Shown: positions 31,122-31,298 of the stretch, piece after piece
How the letters are laid out: every line of letters starts with the position of its first letter
Position numbering within the stretch: the stretch's first letter is position 1
From: Bacillota bacterium
GTDB lineage: Bacteria > Bacillota > Clostridia > Peptostreptococcales > Anaerovoracaceae
Direction: 5' to 3'
Assembly: GCA_029219125.1 (NCBI GenBank)
Contig: JAQXSU010000192.1
Span: 1 to 31,298, forward strand
DNA length: 31,298 bases
Translations under genes and position numbers: made by a program
Notes under the pieces: model-generated
Told to the model about the DNA's origin: nothing
The model's input: the letters and a program-made list of their open reading frames with translations, nothing else
Database searches by the model: none

Positions 31122-31298
31122 ATGGAAATCAGAGAATATAAAGAGTATAAGGCAGATGATATCCGGTGCCTTTATACAGAGGTTGGCTGGACTGCATATA
31201 CGGAGAATATGTCGGTGTTGGAGCAGGGATATAAGCATTCGCTGCTGGTCCTGGCAGCATACGAAGATGATGAACTGCTTGGGATCATAAGGGCTGTT
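31122..31298 (+). CDS. GNAT family N-acetyltransferase, N-terminal fragment (3' end outside window)
   Basis: An open frame of 59 codons from an ATG with GGAGG eight bases upstream runs off the right edge. The translation opens MEIREYKEY, with LYTEVGWTAYTEN, SLLVLAAYEDDELLGIIRA, the usual first half of a small GNAT acetyltransferase. The acetyl-CoA motif would lie beyond the window. It starts 76 bases after recG with no visible terminator between. An overlapping frame ending at 31290 has no such homology. Confidence 0.75.
   Translation, partial: MEIREYKEYKADDIRCLYTEVGWTAYTENMSVLEQGYKHSLLVLAAYEDDELLGIIRAV

Noticed and set aside
1..31298. CRISPR array, defence island or mobile element
   Set aside because: No regularly spaced repeats, Cas-like or restriction genes, transposase, integrase or attachment repeats were seen; tandem repeats present are two to three short units.

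Overview
The window looks like chromosomal DNA of an anaerobic, fermentative Firmicute of the class Clostridia, probably Lachnospiraceae or close kin. This rests on strong AGGAGG-type ribosome binding sites, an [FeFe] hydrogenase C-terminus, anaerobic ribonucleotide reductase NrdD/NrdG, rubrerythrin, an FMN riboswitch with intrinsic terminator, the recN-argR and rpmB/yloU/recG neighbourhoods, and a pair of DUF5688-like proteins. Family assignments come from motif recognition by eye; no database search was possible. No rRNA, tRNA, CRISPR array, insertion sequence or prophage was seen.

Layout: 1-1413 (+) holds the end of an [FeFe] hydrogenase and a FucO-type alcohol dehydrogenase, closed by a two-way terminator. 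1505-3592 (-) is argR-recN. From a divergent promoter region at 3593-3830, ruvC-ruvA-ruvB-queA and an M20 dipeptidase run rightward to a terminator near 8480, followed by tgt, an RlmD/RlmCD-type rRNA methyltransferase and a membrane diguanylate cyclase. 12087-15295 (+) is a tight operon of ECF sigma factor, six-helix membrane protein, ABC ATPase and ABC-2 permease. 15296-15563 is a regulatory-looking spacer with tandem 21-bp repeats, a dyad at a predicted start site and several stem-loops, leading into two overlapping DUF5688-like paralogues (15564-17332).

17353-21831 (-) is the riboflavin operon: promoter, FMN riboswitch, terminator, ribD, ribE, ribBA, ribH, then a HAD phosphatase. Rubrerythrin is divergent from it at 21933 (+). 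22619-24088 (-) encodes a membrane-anchored protein with an M20/PepD-like fold whose metal ligands are mostly lost. Then come (+) a GNAT acetyltransferase, nrdD-nrdG behind a promoter with an NrdR-box-like palindrome, rpmB with its own promoter and terminator, a small Cys-rich membrane protein (-), an Asp23/YloU protein overlapping recG, and a truncated second GNAT gene at the right edge.

Much of the window is housekeeping: recombination repair (RecN, RuvCAB, RecG), tRNA queuosine (QueA, Tgt), riboflavin synthesis and anaerobic dNTP supply. The least explained parts are the sigma/ABC operon, the DUF5688 pair with its upstream control region, the degenerate peptidase-like membrane protein, the HAD phosphatase in the riboflavin operon, and two unusual 5' leaders (ribD and tgt).
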